64,000 nucleotides of DNA from Achatina immaculata (GCA_009760885.1 CM019716.1:11602438-11666437); one strand, 5' to 3'. Shown: positions 11,401-21,590, numbered from the stretch's first letter. Numbers and translations are program-made. Notes: generated by a model not told the origin, from the sequence alone.

Positions 11401-12500
11401 AAATATCCATATAAAGACCCCCGACAAAATTCTCATCCAAGCAACATGGCTGAACAGACCAAGCATCCACACACCGCACCAGTCAAATCATATCCCGTAC
11501 GGGTCTCCTTCTTGTATTAAATGTCTGCCTGCATCACGCAAGCCTTCCCTGTACTGCCAGACAGCAGACAGCAGACAGCTGGGAACAGAGCACGGAGGAC
11601 ATATTGAAAAGCAGACGTCTCCAGTCTGTTACCACTGTCTGATGAGACATCAGCTTTGCGATGTCCTTGAGATCTTGACAGTCTTTCTTTCTTTTAACCA
11701 GCCTAAATAGTTGACTTTTGTCAAACATCCTACTGTAAGACAGGTGCTCTTGAACTTACGACTGGGTTACATTTTGATAAGCACCTCGAATGTCCAAAAT
11801 ACTTTTAACACACTTAACTACTGAGCATCATAGCTTAGCCAAGCCTAAATGTGTACAGAACACCTACATTATCCTACTTAAGATGTGCTCAAAACACTTA
11901 AATTAGTCTACCTTAGATGTTCTCAGAAAATATACATTGTCATACTTTAGATGTTCTAGAAAACTTACGTCAGCCTACTGTTGAACACAGTCGTCTAGTA
12001 CAAAACCTGTTTATAATAAAGTGTTGAATATCTCATGTAATTTACTGAAAGTGGAAAAAGCAGAATGGTTGTGTGTGTACTCACCATTAACGTACACATC
12101 TGAAGAATGTTGGAAGCCTTGAACTAACATAAAATGTTGGATGTTGGGGATGATACAGTGACAGCGGTCATCGGTTTCTGTCTTCTGATGAGAGTTGAGA
12201 ATCGCTGATAGACGACACTGGGACATTGACAGTGTAGCACGTCAAGTGATATCAAGTTTTGAATGTTCAGTTTATTTCCTCTTTAGTTCTGCAGCAAGCA
12301 GTTGAACATTTGAAGTATGGTTTCTGCTGAATATTTGTCGTCTTCGCACCATCGTAAGTCGAAATATCGTAAGTCGAGGAGAATATGTACACGAAATTTG
12401 GGGCCAAATAATGTTTACAGTTTTAAGTGCGCTGAATGAATATCTTATGTGATCACAAAAATAGGGGATTTAATGGGGGAGGGGAACAAAGAAGGAACAT
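11401..12500. other. 1.1 kb without a gene; faint degenerate repeats
   Basis: At about 11770-11990 there are degraded copies of a unit with TTAGATGTTCTCAGAAAAC. Short open frames on both strands near 11318-11728 and 12011-12226 show no family I recognise. Confidence 0.45.
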
Positions 12501-12597
12501 TTTCTACACAGAGAATCACAAATTGTGACTCTTTCTACACAGAGAATCACAAATTGTGATTCTTTCTACACAGAGAATCACAAATTGTGACTCTTGA
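12501..12597. repeat. Three copies of a 32 bp unit with a 19 bp near-palindrome
   Basis: Each unit carries GAATCACAAATTGTGA. The middle copy has the perfect form GAATCACAAATTGTGATTC, with 9 bp arms around a single A. Confidence 0.92.
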
Positions 12598-12984
12598 GTG
12601 AAATTTCTACTTGCCGTTTAATACTGGGAAATTCTAGGTGATGAAAATATCTTCTTACCGGCATTCAATTTCCTGGTCGCGCGCTGCACACACAGACAGG
12701 CTGTTTGCTGTGCTGCTCTTAAGTCCAGACAATGTTCGACAATGTTGACTAGAGCTTAAATTATCGTCGAGACCAGGGCTAGCGGCCACTGTCATCTAGT
12801 TTCAAGAGTCTTCCAGAGAATGCACTGGCGGATTGCAGTGGAAAATGAGATTGCTGGTCTTCTGTTTTTTTCATTTAGAGGAACTCGGATATGAAGTTGT
12901 AACTGGTTTTTGTTAGACACGAACTGTCCAGTGCTGAGTAACACCAGCTTCTGGGTGGTGTCTTCCGTGTTTAGTGGGACAAAC
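12598..12984. other. Spacer, no gene
   Basis: Nothing recognised on either strand. Confidence 0.5.
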
Positions 12985-13210
12985 TCCAGATATCGCGTGG
13001 CATCAATTTCCGAGTGTGATGTGACATAAATTCCCAGTGTGGCATCAATTTCCCAGTGTGATGTGACATAAATTCCCAGTGTGACATCAATTTTCGAAAA
13101 TGATGTGACATCTTCTAACGGGCATGGCGTGGTGTCATCTCCGTGATAAGTTTTTGATTCAGAGTGACATCAATTTTTGTGTGTTACGTGATACTTGTGT
13201 GTGACGTCAC
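12985..13210. repeat. Degenerate repeat of GTGTGATGTGACATAAATTCC
   Basis: About eight diverged copies of a unit of roughly 28 bp with CCCAGTGTG and GACATCAAT. The last copy includes a perfect TGACGTCA at 13202-13209. Confidence 0.75.
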
Positions 13211-13594
13211 TCTTCTGTGAGATGAAGATTTTCTTTAAAGGTTCAGAATCAGACTCCGGCGTCGTATATGCCCTACTTGTGCCCCACATATGCCCCATAT
13301 GTGCCTCATATATGTCCCATATATGCCCCACTGCATGCCGCAGAATCCGTCCAAGGGTATGTTTGCTAATATCTCCCATCAAGTGTTGGTTCCTTACGAT
13401 GCGTTTTCTGGCACACAGTTCAGATTTCCTACCAGCATCCTTAATCTGTCCTAGCTCCAGCAGTCTCTTCACACTTACATTGTTCTTCTATTCCCACTCT
13501 TCTTCTTCCTGCAGTCTGTCCAATACGGCTTTAGCAATGTCTTCCTTGTCCATTGTCTATCTGTCGTTTATTTTAGTTTATGTGTGTAACATAA
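13211..13594. other. Spacer with a short CATATATGCCCC repeat
   Basis: Four partial copies of a CATATGTGCC or CATATATGCC unit at 13285-13330. No gene recognised. Confidence 0.5.
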
Positions 13595-13965
13595 ACTCTA
13601 GTATGTGACATGAGATTTTGTTTGTAACATCAGCTTTTGTGTGTGCCTCAGCTTTCGTTTCTGCATCAACTTTTGCGTGTGGCATCAGCTTTTGTTTGTG
13701 ACGTCAACTTTTGTGTGTGACGTCAGCTTTTGTTTTTGACATCAATTTTTGCATTTGACGTCAGCTTTTCTTTGTGACATCAACATTTGTGTGTGACATC
13801 AGCTTTTTTTTTTGACATTAACTTTTGTGTGTGGCGTCAGATTTTGTTTGTGGAACCAATTTTTGCTTGTAGCGTTAGCTTTTTTTTTGTATGACATCAA
13901 TTTTTGCATGTGGCGTCAGCTTTTGTTCCTGACATCAACTTTTGTGTGCGACGTCAAATTGGTAC
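13595..13965. repeat. Degenerate 20-21 bp minisatellite containing TGACGTCA sites
   Basis: About 18 copies of CAGCTTTTGTTTGTGAC or CAACTTTTGTGTGTGAC with TC. Perfect TGACGTCA octamers (the CREB/ATF consensus) occur at 13699, 13718 and 13756. Other copies have GACATCA or GGCGTCA. Confidence 0.85.
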
Positions 13966-14056
13966 TGCTGAAAAATGTGTTTCTTTACAAGCTTATGAGC
14001 CGACACGTACAGAGCGTTTCTAAACAAAGAGGTAGAAGCGAGAGTGCTTCACTGAG

Positions 14057-14572
14057 AGAGAGAGAGAGAGGGGGGGAGGGAAAGAGATAAGGAAAGGGAG
14101 AGAGGGGAGAGAGAGGGAGAAGGAGAGAGAGAGGGAGAAGGAGAGAGAAGGAGAGGCAGAGAGAGGAAAAGAGAGGGGGAGGGAAAGAGATAAGGAAACG
14201 GAGAAAGGGGAGAGAGAGGGAGAAGGAGAGAGAGAGGGAGAGAGAGGGAGAAGGAGAGAGAAGAAGAGTAGAGAGAGGGAGAAGGAGAAAGAGGGAGAGG
14301 GAGAGAGAGGGAGAAGGAGAGAGAGGGAGAGAGAAGGGGAGAGGGAGAGAGAGAGGGAGAGAGAGAAGGAGAGAGGGAGAGGGAGAGAGAGGGAGAGGAG
14401 GAGAGAGGGAGAAGGAGAGAGAGGGAGAAGGAGAGAGAGGGAGAAGGTGAGAAAGGGAAAAGGAGAGAGAGGGAGAGAGAGTATGAGGGAAAGGGATAAG
14501 GAAAGGGAGAGAGAGGGAGATGGAGAGAGAGTGAGAGGGAGAGAGAGGGAGAAGGAGAGAGAGGGGGAGAGA
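14057..14572. repeat. Polypurine (GA-rich) tract, about 515 bp
   Basis: Almost only G and A on this strand, arranged as GAGAGAGAGGGAGAAGG and variants with a loose 12-40 bp period. Isolated C or T interruptions. Long enough to be prone to triplex formation. Confidence 0.97.
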
Positions 14573-14672
14573 ATGAATTGTAAAAATTGAGTGACAGCGA
14601 GTGAGTGAATAAATTAATGTGTGAAAGAGTGATAATTGGAAGATGAAGCTATTTAAGTTAGTGATTGTTAGG

Positions 14673-14675
<3 letters not shown>
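14573..14675. other. Short spacer
   Basis: AT-rich, nothing recognised. Confidence 0.5.

Positions 14676-14717
<42 letters not shown>
14676..14717. repeat. (CA)n(TA)n microsatellite
   Basis: CA repeats 14676-14708 followed by TA repeats. The mariner left end begins directly at the last TA. Confidence 0.97.
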
Positions 14718-14718
<1 letters not shown>

Positions 14719-14917
14719 GAGTGTGTCCGACAATTAAGTAATGAGACTGATTTTATTATGGCCAAGACAAAAATGCCATCTATGAAACAAAGCATGGAAT
14801 CCAAAGAGGCAACCTTCATCTATGATCTGGCAATTTTTCATCGCCGCCCGATAAGCAGACGACAAACAAGCCGCCATATTGTTGATCTAGTAAAAGTTTC
14901 ATTGTCACGTAATCAGC

Positions 14918-15226
14918 ATGGAGCAAAAAGCTAACATTAAATTCTGTTTAAAACTCGGAAAAAGTGCCATTGAGACAGTTGAATTGATGCAACAAGTTTA
15001 TGGGGATAATTGTTTATCTCGTGGTATCAGGTGGTATTCACGATTCAAAAGTGATGTAGAAACGATTACAAATGCAACTAGACACGGACGCTCAATTTCT
15101 GTTCGTAATGAGGAACTCATTGCAAAAGTCAGAGGACAGATACAAGAAGATCGTTGTTTGACTGTGAGGATGATGGCAGAAGATCTCTGTCAGGATATAA
15201 ACCACAGCACAGGGAATATTCAGGTT
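14918..15226 (+). pseudogene. Mariner transposase N-terminal DNA-binding part
   Basis: Begins with M-E-Q-K, about 200 bp inside the left end as usual for mariner. Residues 1-55 fit the first helix-turn-helix of the HTH_48 type (G-K-S-A-I-E-T, Q-V-Y-G-D-N, I-R-W-Y-S-R-F-K). Then come the basic link R-H-G-R-S and a second helix-turn-helix (D-R-C-L-T-V-R-M-M-A-E-D-L). Similarity stops near 15222, where LINE sequence starts. The intact protein would be about 345 residues, so two thirds are missing, including all three catalytic aspartates. Confidence 0.85.
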
Positions 15227-15797
15227 TGGTCGAGCAGCAGGGAGGCAATGCAGCCCTCCGACGAGACCAGAGACAAGATTAACTTCCCACCAGCAAGTGC
15301 CAGAAGTATATTGGAAAACCTTGACACAGGATTATGCAAAGAATTGGACAAACAGCGGAGAGGGAAAAACCTTGAGCAAAAAACTGGAAGCATTCGGTAA
15401 CATCATATATCTTCACTGCCACAAAGAGCATGGAACCAAACAGGCAAAAAGAGGAAAAGTAACACCAAGAAAGTCCAGAAGACAGAGGGAAGTAGAAGCA
15501 ATAAGACAGCAGAAGAACCATGCCCGGAAAATGTTCAAGAAGGCACATGAATCAGAAAAGGAAGGACTAAGACATGTTTGGCAGCACCTACAATCCCAGC
15601 ACAATGCCCTTTGCAGAGCTGAAAGACTATGTAAAAGGAAGAGGGAAACCAGATATACAAAAGAGAAGTTCTACAGAGATCCCTTCGGATTTGCCAAGCA
15701 GTTATTTGAACAGCCAAAATCAGGTACCCTGAAAGCAGGTAAGGAGGTGCTCGAGGAACATCTGAGCAAGACATACTCTGATAAAAATCACAATGGA
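15227..15797 (+). pseudogene. LINE ORF2 segment upstream of the reverse transcriptase, captured in mariner
   Basis: A frame open from about 15297 encodes a basic stretch typical of the linker between endonuclease and reverse transcriptase of non-LTR elements. It includes R-E-T-R-Y-T-K-E-K-F-Y-R-D-P-F-G-F-A-K-Q-L, then P-K-S-G-T-L, and E-H-L-S-K-T-Y-S-D. This D-P-x-x-F-x-K-x-L plus P-x-S-G-x-L pattern marks the approach to RT motif 0. No RT catalytic motif is present. The LINE ends where mariner C-terminal coding resumes. Confidence 0.8.
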
Positions 15798-15883
15798 CAA
15801 CAGAAGAACTACAGAGGTCGTTCCATTGTTTGTTAGATCATGCCACTCACTGTATCAATGCACAAGGAGCTTACTTTGAATAA
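15798..15883 (+). pseudogene. Mariner transposase C-terminal tail
   Basis: In frame with the stop at 15881-15883, the last residues read C-I-N-A-Q-G-A-Y-F-E. This matches the usual mariner ending (C-[IV]-x-x-x-G-x-Y-F-E). It confirms that the two outer parts belong to one element. Confidence 0.8.
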
Positions 15884-15976
15884 AATACGGGTTATATCTT
15901 CAACTGTTGTTTATTTTATTTTTATTTGGAATTAATCTCATTACTTAAATGTCGGTTCTTGTATGTTAAAGAAAAG

Positions 15977-16024
15977 AAGAACAGACAGACAGACAGAGAC
16001 AGACAGACAAATAGACAGACAGAC

Positions 16025-16086
<62 letters not shown>
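15977..16086. repeat. (GACA)n(GATA)n microsatellite
   Basis: GACA units 15983-16022 followed by about 15 GATA units to 16086. Confidence 0.97.
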
Positions 16087-16088
<2 letters not shown>

Positions 16089-17610
16089 AAATAGAAAGCT
16101 AAATAAAGAATATCATGTGAGAAAAGGAAACAGGGAGGAGCCATTTTGAGAGAGGTAGAAAAAAAAAGAAATGAGAGCAGAAAACATAGAAACAACAGCG
16201 AAAAACACAAAACGTTTGTGAGAAAGAATGCATGAAAGTGTAAACAAGCCACATACATGGAATAAAATAGCGAAAAAAAACAACATGGTGAAGGTGCATA
16301 AATCTCACTGGATTAATCACTCTAATAGTCTCCCTTTCCCTGTAAAGAAGCCGGGCAAATGAATAATTGATGAGGGGGGTGGCAGGACAGGCTAACTGCG
16401 GTAAAATCAATTCTAGTAACAGAATTATCCGAGTTTGGGCTCTGTCTGTTGATATTCTTGACCAGATCGCTAGGGATGAAGGCTTGATTAACTTAATTGA
16501 AGACAAACACGGGAACTTAACATTCGATGACTTAAAGACCGTTTTAATGTTCTGGAGTGCACAAGATTTTTTTTTTAATGTACGTGTTTTGTTTTCGGTT
16601 TTGGACATGAACTTGGCTTGTCTGCAGTTCTGCACATGAACCTTGTATGTGGTTTTGTACATCAGCCTGTCTGCAGTTTTGTACATGAAGGGAAATATAA
16701 TGTCCAGGGAAGACCTGTACATTTACTGTATTGTCTTTGAAAGTTGCAGGACGGTTAAGTTTTATTTTGCATAAAAGATTCGTGTTTTATAGAATGCTTT
16801 GGATAAAAGAGCAGATTTTATTACTTTAAGTATGCAACTGTTCCCTTTAAGAGCCCGAAAGAAAATGTTTAGACTAACAGGATTACAGTACCAGGGTACA
16901 TCAAATCGTCGAGCATTATCAAGGCGTCTGTTTGCCCCTTCAGCACCGAAAGATATACGAGAAAGAAGACAAAACAAGACAAGACACGACAAGACAAGTC
17001 TAGCGGGGTTTCGTTTGGAGCTTATGCAATTACTGTACAGCTTTATCAGTCTGGGTCCTTTGTTTACAGATGACCTCCCCCTCCTCATCTTTCTTCTTCT
17101 TCTTCTTTTTGTGAAACTGAGCTCCAGGGATTTCTACACCAGCACTTTGATTATGTTCTCCACTCATTGTTTCGAACAAGGGGTGGATGAAAATGAGCAG
17201 TTACATTTTTTTCTTTTTGTTTACAGTATAGAGACCAGTCCTTGTTAAAGCGAAGGTCAATGATCAGTGCATGGAGATGTTTGTTGTTTTATTCAGCCAA
17301 GAAGAAAAAACTGTTTCTGTCTGTTTCTCGGAAGATGCTCTTATATTTAATGAACAAAATTAGCTTGTTATTCTTCTCAGAAACAGCTGCTTTACACTTG
17401 GAGCAAAGACAGTTTTATTATTATTATTTATAGAAAGGTAACTGAGAAGATTTGTAAAACGTTGTGGAGCCATCTGTATAAAATGACGTAAATATAAATC
17501 AGCTTCTCCTAGGACGAAGGTCAGATAATCCATCAATCAGTCAGAGAATTCAGTCAGTTATCTCCTCCTGCCTTGCTCATTCAGTAATGTAACTGTTATC
17601 CGGTCGCTAC
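16087..17610. other. 1.5 kb without a recognised gene
   Basis: A plus-strand frame at 16367-16639 has protein-like composition (a segment I-L-D-Q-I-A-R-D-E-G-L-I-N-L-I-E-D) but no family I can name. A short TTTTGTACATGAA repeat lies at about 16590-16690. Confidence 0.4.
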
Positions 17611-18230
17611 TTGAAGTTCATCACCTGGGACATGCTGCCAGTCCTGGGACGCCGTGCTGAAAGTGACAAATTACATAGGGCATATACCAACCCCCAGGGC
17701 AAGAGCTGTGAGGCGGAGATAAAGAGGAGAATAGTAACAGCAAAACAAAAGTGCACCACCATGAAGACAGTGCTGTTGTCCAGAACAACAAAAATGAGAT
17801 GTGTAAAATACTATACCTATTCGGTATTACTATACGGAGCAGAAACCTGGGCTCTGAGCTTAACCTTGCAGGGAATAATAAATAGTACAAGAACGAGGAT
17901 CTACAGGAAATAGATCATATAACATGGACAACAAATGTAGACAGTTTAGAGCAACTACAAGCGCACCCTACACTTCTCAAAGAAATGAGGATCAAGACAA
18001 CAAAATACTTTGGCCATATCGAAAGACATAGTCACGTACTGAGGATCATACCAGAAGGAAAGATGAAAGGAAAAAGAGCAAGGGGAAGGCAGAGATGTAG
18101 ATGGGAAGATAGCATACGAGAATGGACAGGATACATCCTGGCAGAGTGCAATATCAAGGCGAAGGAGCGAGGGAACTGGAGATTAATTACCGCCAACCTT
18201 GGTATTGAAGACGGGGCATGATGATGATGG
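17611..18230 (+). pseudogene. LINE reverse-transcriptase C-terminal remnant with GAT tail
   Basis: Two frames separated by stops carry the post-catalytic part of a non-LTR reverse transcriptase. The first (to 17913) has S-V-L-L-Y-G-A-E-T-W. The second (17985-18221) has K-Y-F-G-H-I-E-R, then G-K-M-K-G-K-R-A-R-G-R-Q-R-C-R-W-E-D, and ends E-D-G-A followed by a stop. Directly after the stop comes CATGATGATGATGG, a short (GAT)n tail. The catalytic Y-A-D-D region is missing, so the copy is 5'-truncated and inactive. Confidence 0.85.
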
Positions 18231-18248
18231 CGTTGAAAGTTAACTCAC

Positions 18249-18425
18249 AGCACAGTCATTTTGCAGCAGATTCCACCCAGTTGTGGGATGTCAGGCAGTG
18301 AGAAAGCTGACCGTCTGGCCAAAGACCGCGCTGAGATGGAGCAGATAGACATACCTGTCACCTGTACCTGGAAGAAAAAACATGATAAAAAACTACAGGA
18401 AGCCACAAACAGCACCACAAAATGA
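18249..18425 (+). pseudogene. RNase H domain fragment of a LINE
   Basis: A 58-codon plus-strand stretch reads Q-I-P-P-S-C-G-M-S-G-S-E-K-A-D-R-L-A-K. This is the C-terminal signature of LINE RNase H domains (usually W-I-P-x-H-x-G-x-x-G-N-E-x-A-D-x-L-A). It lies 20 bp after the GAT tail of the preceding LINE, so it belongs to a different copy. It runs directly into the minisatellite at 18378. Confidence 0.75.
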
Positions 18426-18620
18426 CTATCAAACCACAAACAGCACCACACAATGATTATCAAACCACAAACACCACCATACAATGACTATCAAGCCACA
18501 AACACCACCATACAATGACTATCAAATCACAAACAGCACCACACAATGACTATCAAGCCACAAACAGCACCACACAATGAATATCGAACCACAAACAGCA
18601 CCACACAATGACTATCACAT
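18378..18620. repeat. Minisatellite, 31 bp unit, seven to eight copies
   Basis: Unit with ACCACAAACAGCACCACA and CAATGACTATCAA. The first unit overlaps the end of the RNase H fragment, whose last codons already contain CACAAACAGCACCACAA. This array therefore seems to have grown from coding sequence of the dead LINE. Confidence 0.93.
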
Positions 18621-18895
18621 GCTGAGCAGAAAGGAACAGATCGTCATTTTCTGTCTCAGAACATGACACAACCGACTCTATATCCCCATTTTGCCAGGTT
18701 TAAAGTTAGTACTTATACTCTTTATGCATGTGTCCCTGTACCTCCAACTGTGGTGCACAAATCTGCACTAACAACAAGACACCCAGAGGCAGTTACCGGC
18801 CCACTGGAACCGGCCAAGAAGTTAAGCTCTCTCCTTCTATACAGGAACTACAAAAACAGTTCACTTTGTGCAAGAGATAGAACTTCAGATATACG
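18621..18895. other. Spacer, no gene recognised
   Basis: Open frame on the plus strand without recognisable similarity. Confidence 0.4.
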
Positions 18896-18975
18896 AGAGA
18901 GAGAGAGAGAGAGAGAGAGAGTAACTTCTCGTAAAGGTTAAATGCTTACAAAGAAGAAGAAGAAGAAGAAGAAGG
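18896..18975. repeat. (GA)n and (AAG)n microsatellites
   Basis: GA repeats 18896-18921 and AAG repeats 18951-18974. Confidence 0.95.
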
Positions 18976-19024
18976 TAGGAGAACATGCGTAAGTTTCATC
19001 GTGCTAGTCAAAGTTATGGATTTC

Positions 19025-19110
19025 TGAATTTCCGTTCATTATTTTGGGCGTGCATATTTTGTTTTCTTTTGGCTCTCGTTTCCTCCTGAAATGATATTGC
19101 ACCCATATGT
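19025..19110 (+). repeat. Dispersed repeat, copy 1 (partner near 21243)
   Basis: ATATTTTGTTTTCTTTTGG, GTTTCCTCCTG and ATGATATTGCACCCA blocks recur in order at 21243-21330. Non-coding. Confidence 0.6.
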
Positions 19111-19486
19111 TTTAGTGCTTTAATCTGTGAAGATGGAAGGAGGGTTCAGATTTTATATGTTTTATACATCAGTTTTTCTTTTGTCTGTACAAATTTTGAT
19201 ATCTGTACCTATTTTTGGCACCTTGATATAAGGAATATCAACTTCATTTCTGGAAAATGGCCCTACGTGTTTGCTGCGGAGGGACCATAACTGTGTTCCT
19301 CGGACATCAAGTAATGAAGACATACAAGGAGAAATTGCATAATATGAAGCTAAACCGAACGGAAGAGAAACTGATTGGTTTCATTACAACGCGCATTTGT
19401 ATACAACGCAGATTCGAATATAACGTGGCGACTGCCATACAACGCGGACTCTTATATAACGCTATTGATTGTTGTTGTATTGCTTC

Positions 19487-19735
19487 TCGCGGTGGTGTAG
19501 TGTACTCATCTGCGACCAGAAGGTCCCTGGTTCGATTTCGCACTGGGGCGTAAATTTTTTTGTTTTGTTTTGGACCAACCAGTACCAGGGTCAACCCAGC
19601 TTAAAAGAAATGTGTACCTGGTGTTTGCCCAGGAAAACAAGTGCAGCCAGGACGGTGGCCTGCACCCCTACCTCAAACGCTGTAATGATCAGCGCTCACA
19701 CGCACAACATATACAATGTCACGGGGCATAGACTG
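19487..19735 (+). mobile_element. tRNA-derived SINE
   Basis: The head resembles a tRNA: GGTGGTGTAGTGTACTC at about 19489-19507 sits where the pol III A box lies. GGTTCGATTTC at about 19529-19540 is a B box (GGTTCGANNCC type, last CC altered). It is followed by GCACTGGGGCG and a T-rich joint. The body then reads TGTACCTGGTGTTTGCCCAGG and GTGGCCTGCACC to about 19735. It is not a functional tRNA gene because the arms do not pair well. The following 25 bp array starts at its 3' end. Confidence 0.65.
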
Positions 19736-19740
19736 CCCAC

Positions 19741-19988
19741 CTGGTGTGTTTAACCAGTCGACCACCTGGAGTGTTTAACCAGTCGCCCACCTGGAGTGTT
19801 TAACCAGTCGACCACCTGGCGTGTTTAACCAGTCGTCCACCTGGAGTGTTTAACCAGTCGTCCACCTAGAGTGTTTAACCAGTCGTCCATCTGGCGTGTT
19901 TAAACAGTCGTCCACCTGGCGTGTTTAACCAGTCGTCCACCTGGCATGTTTAACTAGTCGTCCACTTGGCGTGTTTAACCAGTCGTCA
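19741..19988. repeat. Minisatellite, 25 bp unit, 10 copies
   Basis: Unit GTGTTTAACCAGTCGTCCAC plus CTGGA or CTGGC. It begins immediately after the SINE body, whose last bases (GCCCACCTGGTGTG) look like the first unit. Confidence 0.95.
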
Positions 19989-20221
19989 GTGCTCGCTATA
20001 TGTTTTGGGTATGTACATTTAAAAATCATGACCTTTCCTTGTCCATCTTTCATTGTTTAACGTCCACTTCCCTGTAACACTGAGTAGATGTAAAGATTTC
20101 ATTACTTTCAACCTTAATTTGCATTACTATTTGTTTGAATGTAGCAATGTATCACATTCTAATGAAAGTGCATTTAGCCTTTCCTTATTCGTCTTGAATT
20201 CACATTTTCCCGTTATTTGTA

Positions 20222-20712
20222 AGGTGTAAGATATATGAGTCAGGTATAAGATATCTTGAGTCATGTGCAAGTTGTCTTGAGTCAGGTGTAAGATATCTTG
20301 AGTCAGGTGTAAGATATCTTGAGTCAGGTGTAAGATGTCTGAGTCAGGTGTAAGATGTAAGATATCTCGAGTCAGTGTAAGATGTCTGAGTCAGGTGTAA
20401 GATGTCTGAGTCAGGTGCAAGATATCTTCATTCAGGTGAAAAATACCCGAGTAAGGCGTAAGACATCTTCAGGCAGGTGTAAAATGTCTGAGTCAGGTGT
20501 AAGATATCTTGAGTCAGGTGTAATATGTCTGAGTCTGGTGCAAGATATCCGAGTCAGGTGTAAGACATCTTGAGTTAGGTGTATGATGTCTCAGTAGGGT
20601 GTAAGATGTCTGAGTCAGGTGGAAGATATCTTGAGTCAGGTGTAAGATATCTGAGTCGGTTTAAGATATTTTGAATCAGGTGCGAGATATCTGAGTCAGT
20701 TGTAAGATGTCT
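20222..20712. repeat. Minisatellite, about 19-21 bp unit
   Basis: About 24 copies of GAGTCAGGTGTAAGATATCTT with or without the TT. GATATC and GATGTC variants are mixed. Confidence 0.92.
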
Positions 20713-21590
20713 GATTTGTTCTTGTTCTTCTTCCCGTTATTTGTTTTTAAGTTCACACAAAAAATGTCATTTGATTTTGTTTTATTTTACTTTCGGGTTA
20801 TATTTTAAAACGTTTTTGTTTTTGCTTTCTTTATCCAGGGATTCATGATTTATATGTATAAAAATGTTCCACGTTACACTAGCAATCCATGGCGGTAATC
20901 ATGAACTCATTCACGTGACCACCTACACGCATGCGCACTGTCAGTATATCCTAGCACTAACTCACGGACGTGACTTATATTCACTCTAAATCCCACGTGA
21001 ACGTGGCTTATTCCGTCACCTGAATAATCATTCAAATAATCACCAACTGCCGAATGAGGCACTATATTGTACTGTAATTAATTATACCTACTGTACTGGA
21101 CTGGACAGTACTGGGCTGCATTGTACTAGACTGCACTGTACTTTACTTCACTGTGCCGTGCTGTGCTTTACTGTACTGTACCGTATTGTACTATACTACA
21201 GATTTAGGATCTGCATATTAAGCCATAGTTACAGCAAGCAATGTTCTATTTCTCTGGGTTTGATATTTTGTTTCCTTGTGGCCCTAGTTTCCTCCTCAGA
21301 TGATGTTGCATCCACACGTTCTTGCCAGTGCCATACTGTACTCGTGGCTGATGAAGGAGAGAACTTTAATGTTTCATTTATTCAACAGATTAATCCAACA
21401 CCAACATTCCACGTAAATACAACAAATCTATAACTTATGTTTCAACAATCTAACGTGACTGGCACTTTATCACGTGACACTTCAACGTGACTGAGAAAGC
21501 ATTTTGACGTGACTATTTTCACTCATTCGTTCACTAACCCATCTAAAATCTGACAGAAGATCAAGTATGATTTCACTCAAGTTTTATGTT
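20713..21590. other. 0.9 kb without a gene; CACGTGAC cluster
   Basis: CACGTGAC or CACGTGA occurs at about 20913 and 20995. ACGCATGCGCA (similar to an NRF1 site) is at about 20928. CACGTGAC and AACGTGACT units occur at 21450-21520. A TACTGTACTG-rich stretch is at 21065-21190. There is no supported promoter or gene. Confidence 0.4.
21243..21330 (+). repeat. Dispersed repeat, copy 2 (partner near 19025)
   Basis: Shares GATATTTTGTTTCCTTGTGG, GTTTCCTCCTCAG and ATGATGTTGCATCCA blocks with 19025-19110. Confidence 0.6.

Larger units (their letters stand above)
14718..15961 (+). mobile_element. Mariner transposon, internally replaced by a LINE segment
   Basis: Both ends survive. CCGACAATTAAGTAATGAGA near 14727-14746 is matched in inverted orientation by TCTCATTACTTAAATGTCGG at 15936-15955 (18 of 20 positions). 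TA lies next to both ends (14716-14717 and 15962-15963), as expected for mariner target duplication. The length of 1.24 kb equals a normal mariner, yet only the first ~100 and last ~30 codons are transposase. The middle 0.57 kb encodes part of a LINE ORF2. The catalytic domain is absent, so it could move only with help from another element. Confidence 0.85.

Noticed and set aside
16367..16639. Possible small host gene
   Set aside because: Protein-like composition but no known domain, no splice evidence and surrounded by repeats; left as unassigned.
19487..19560. Functional tRNA gene
   Set aside because: Only A- and B-box likeness; acceptor and anticodon arms do not pair well, and the T-rich joint plus body fit a SINE.
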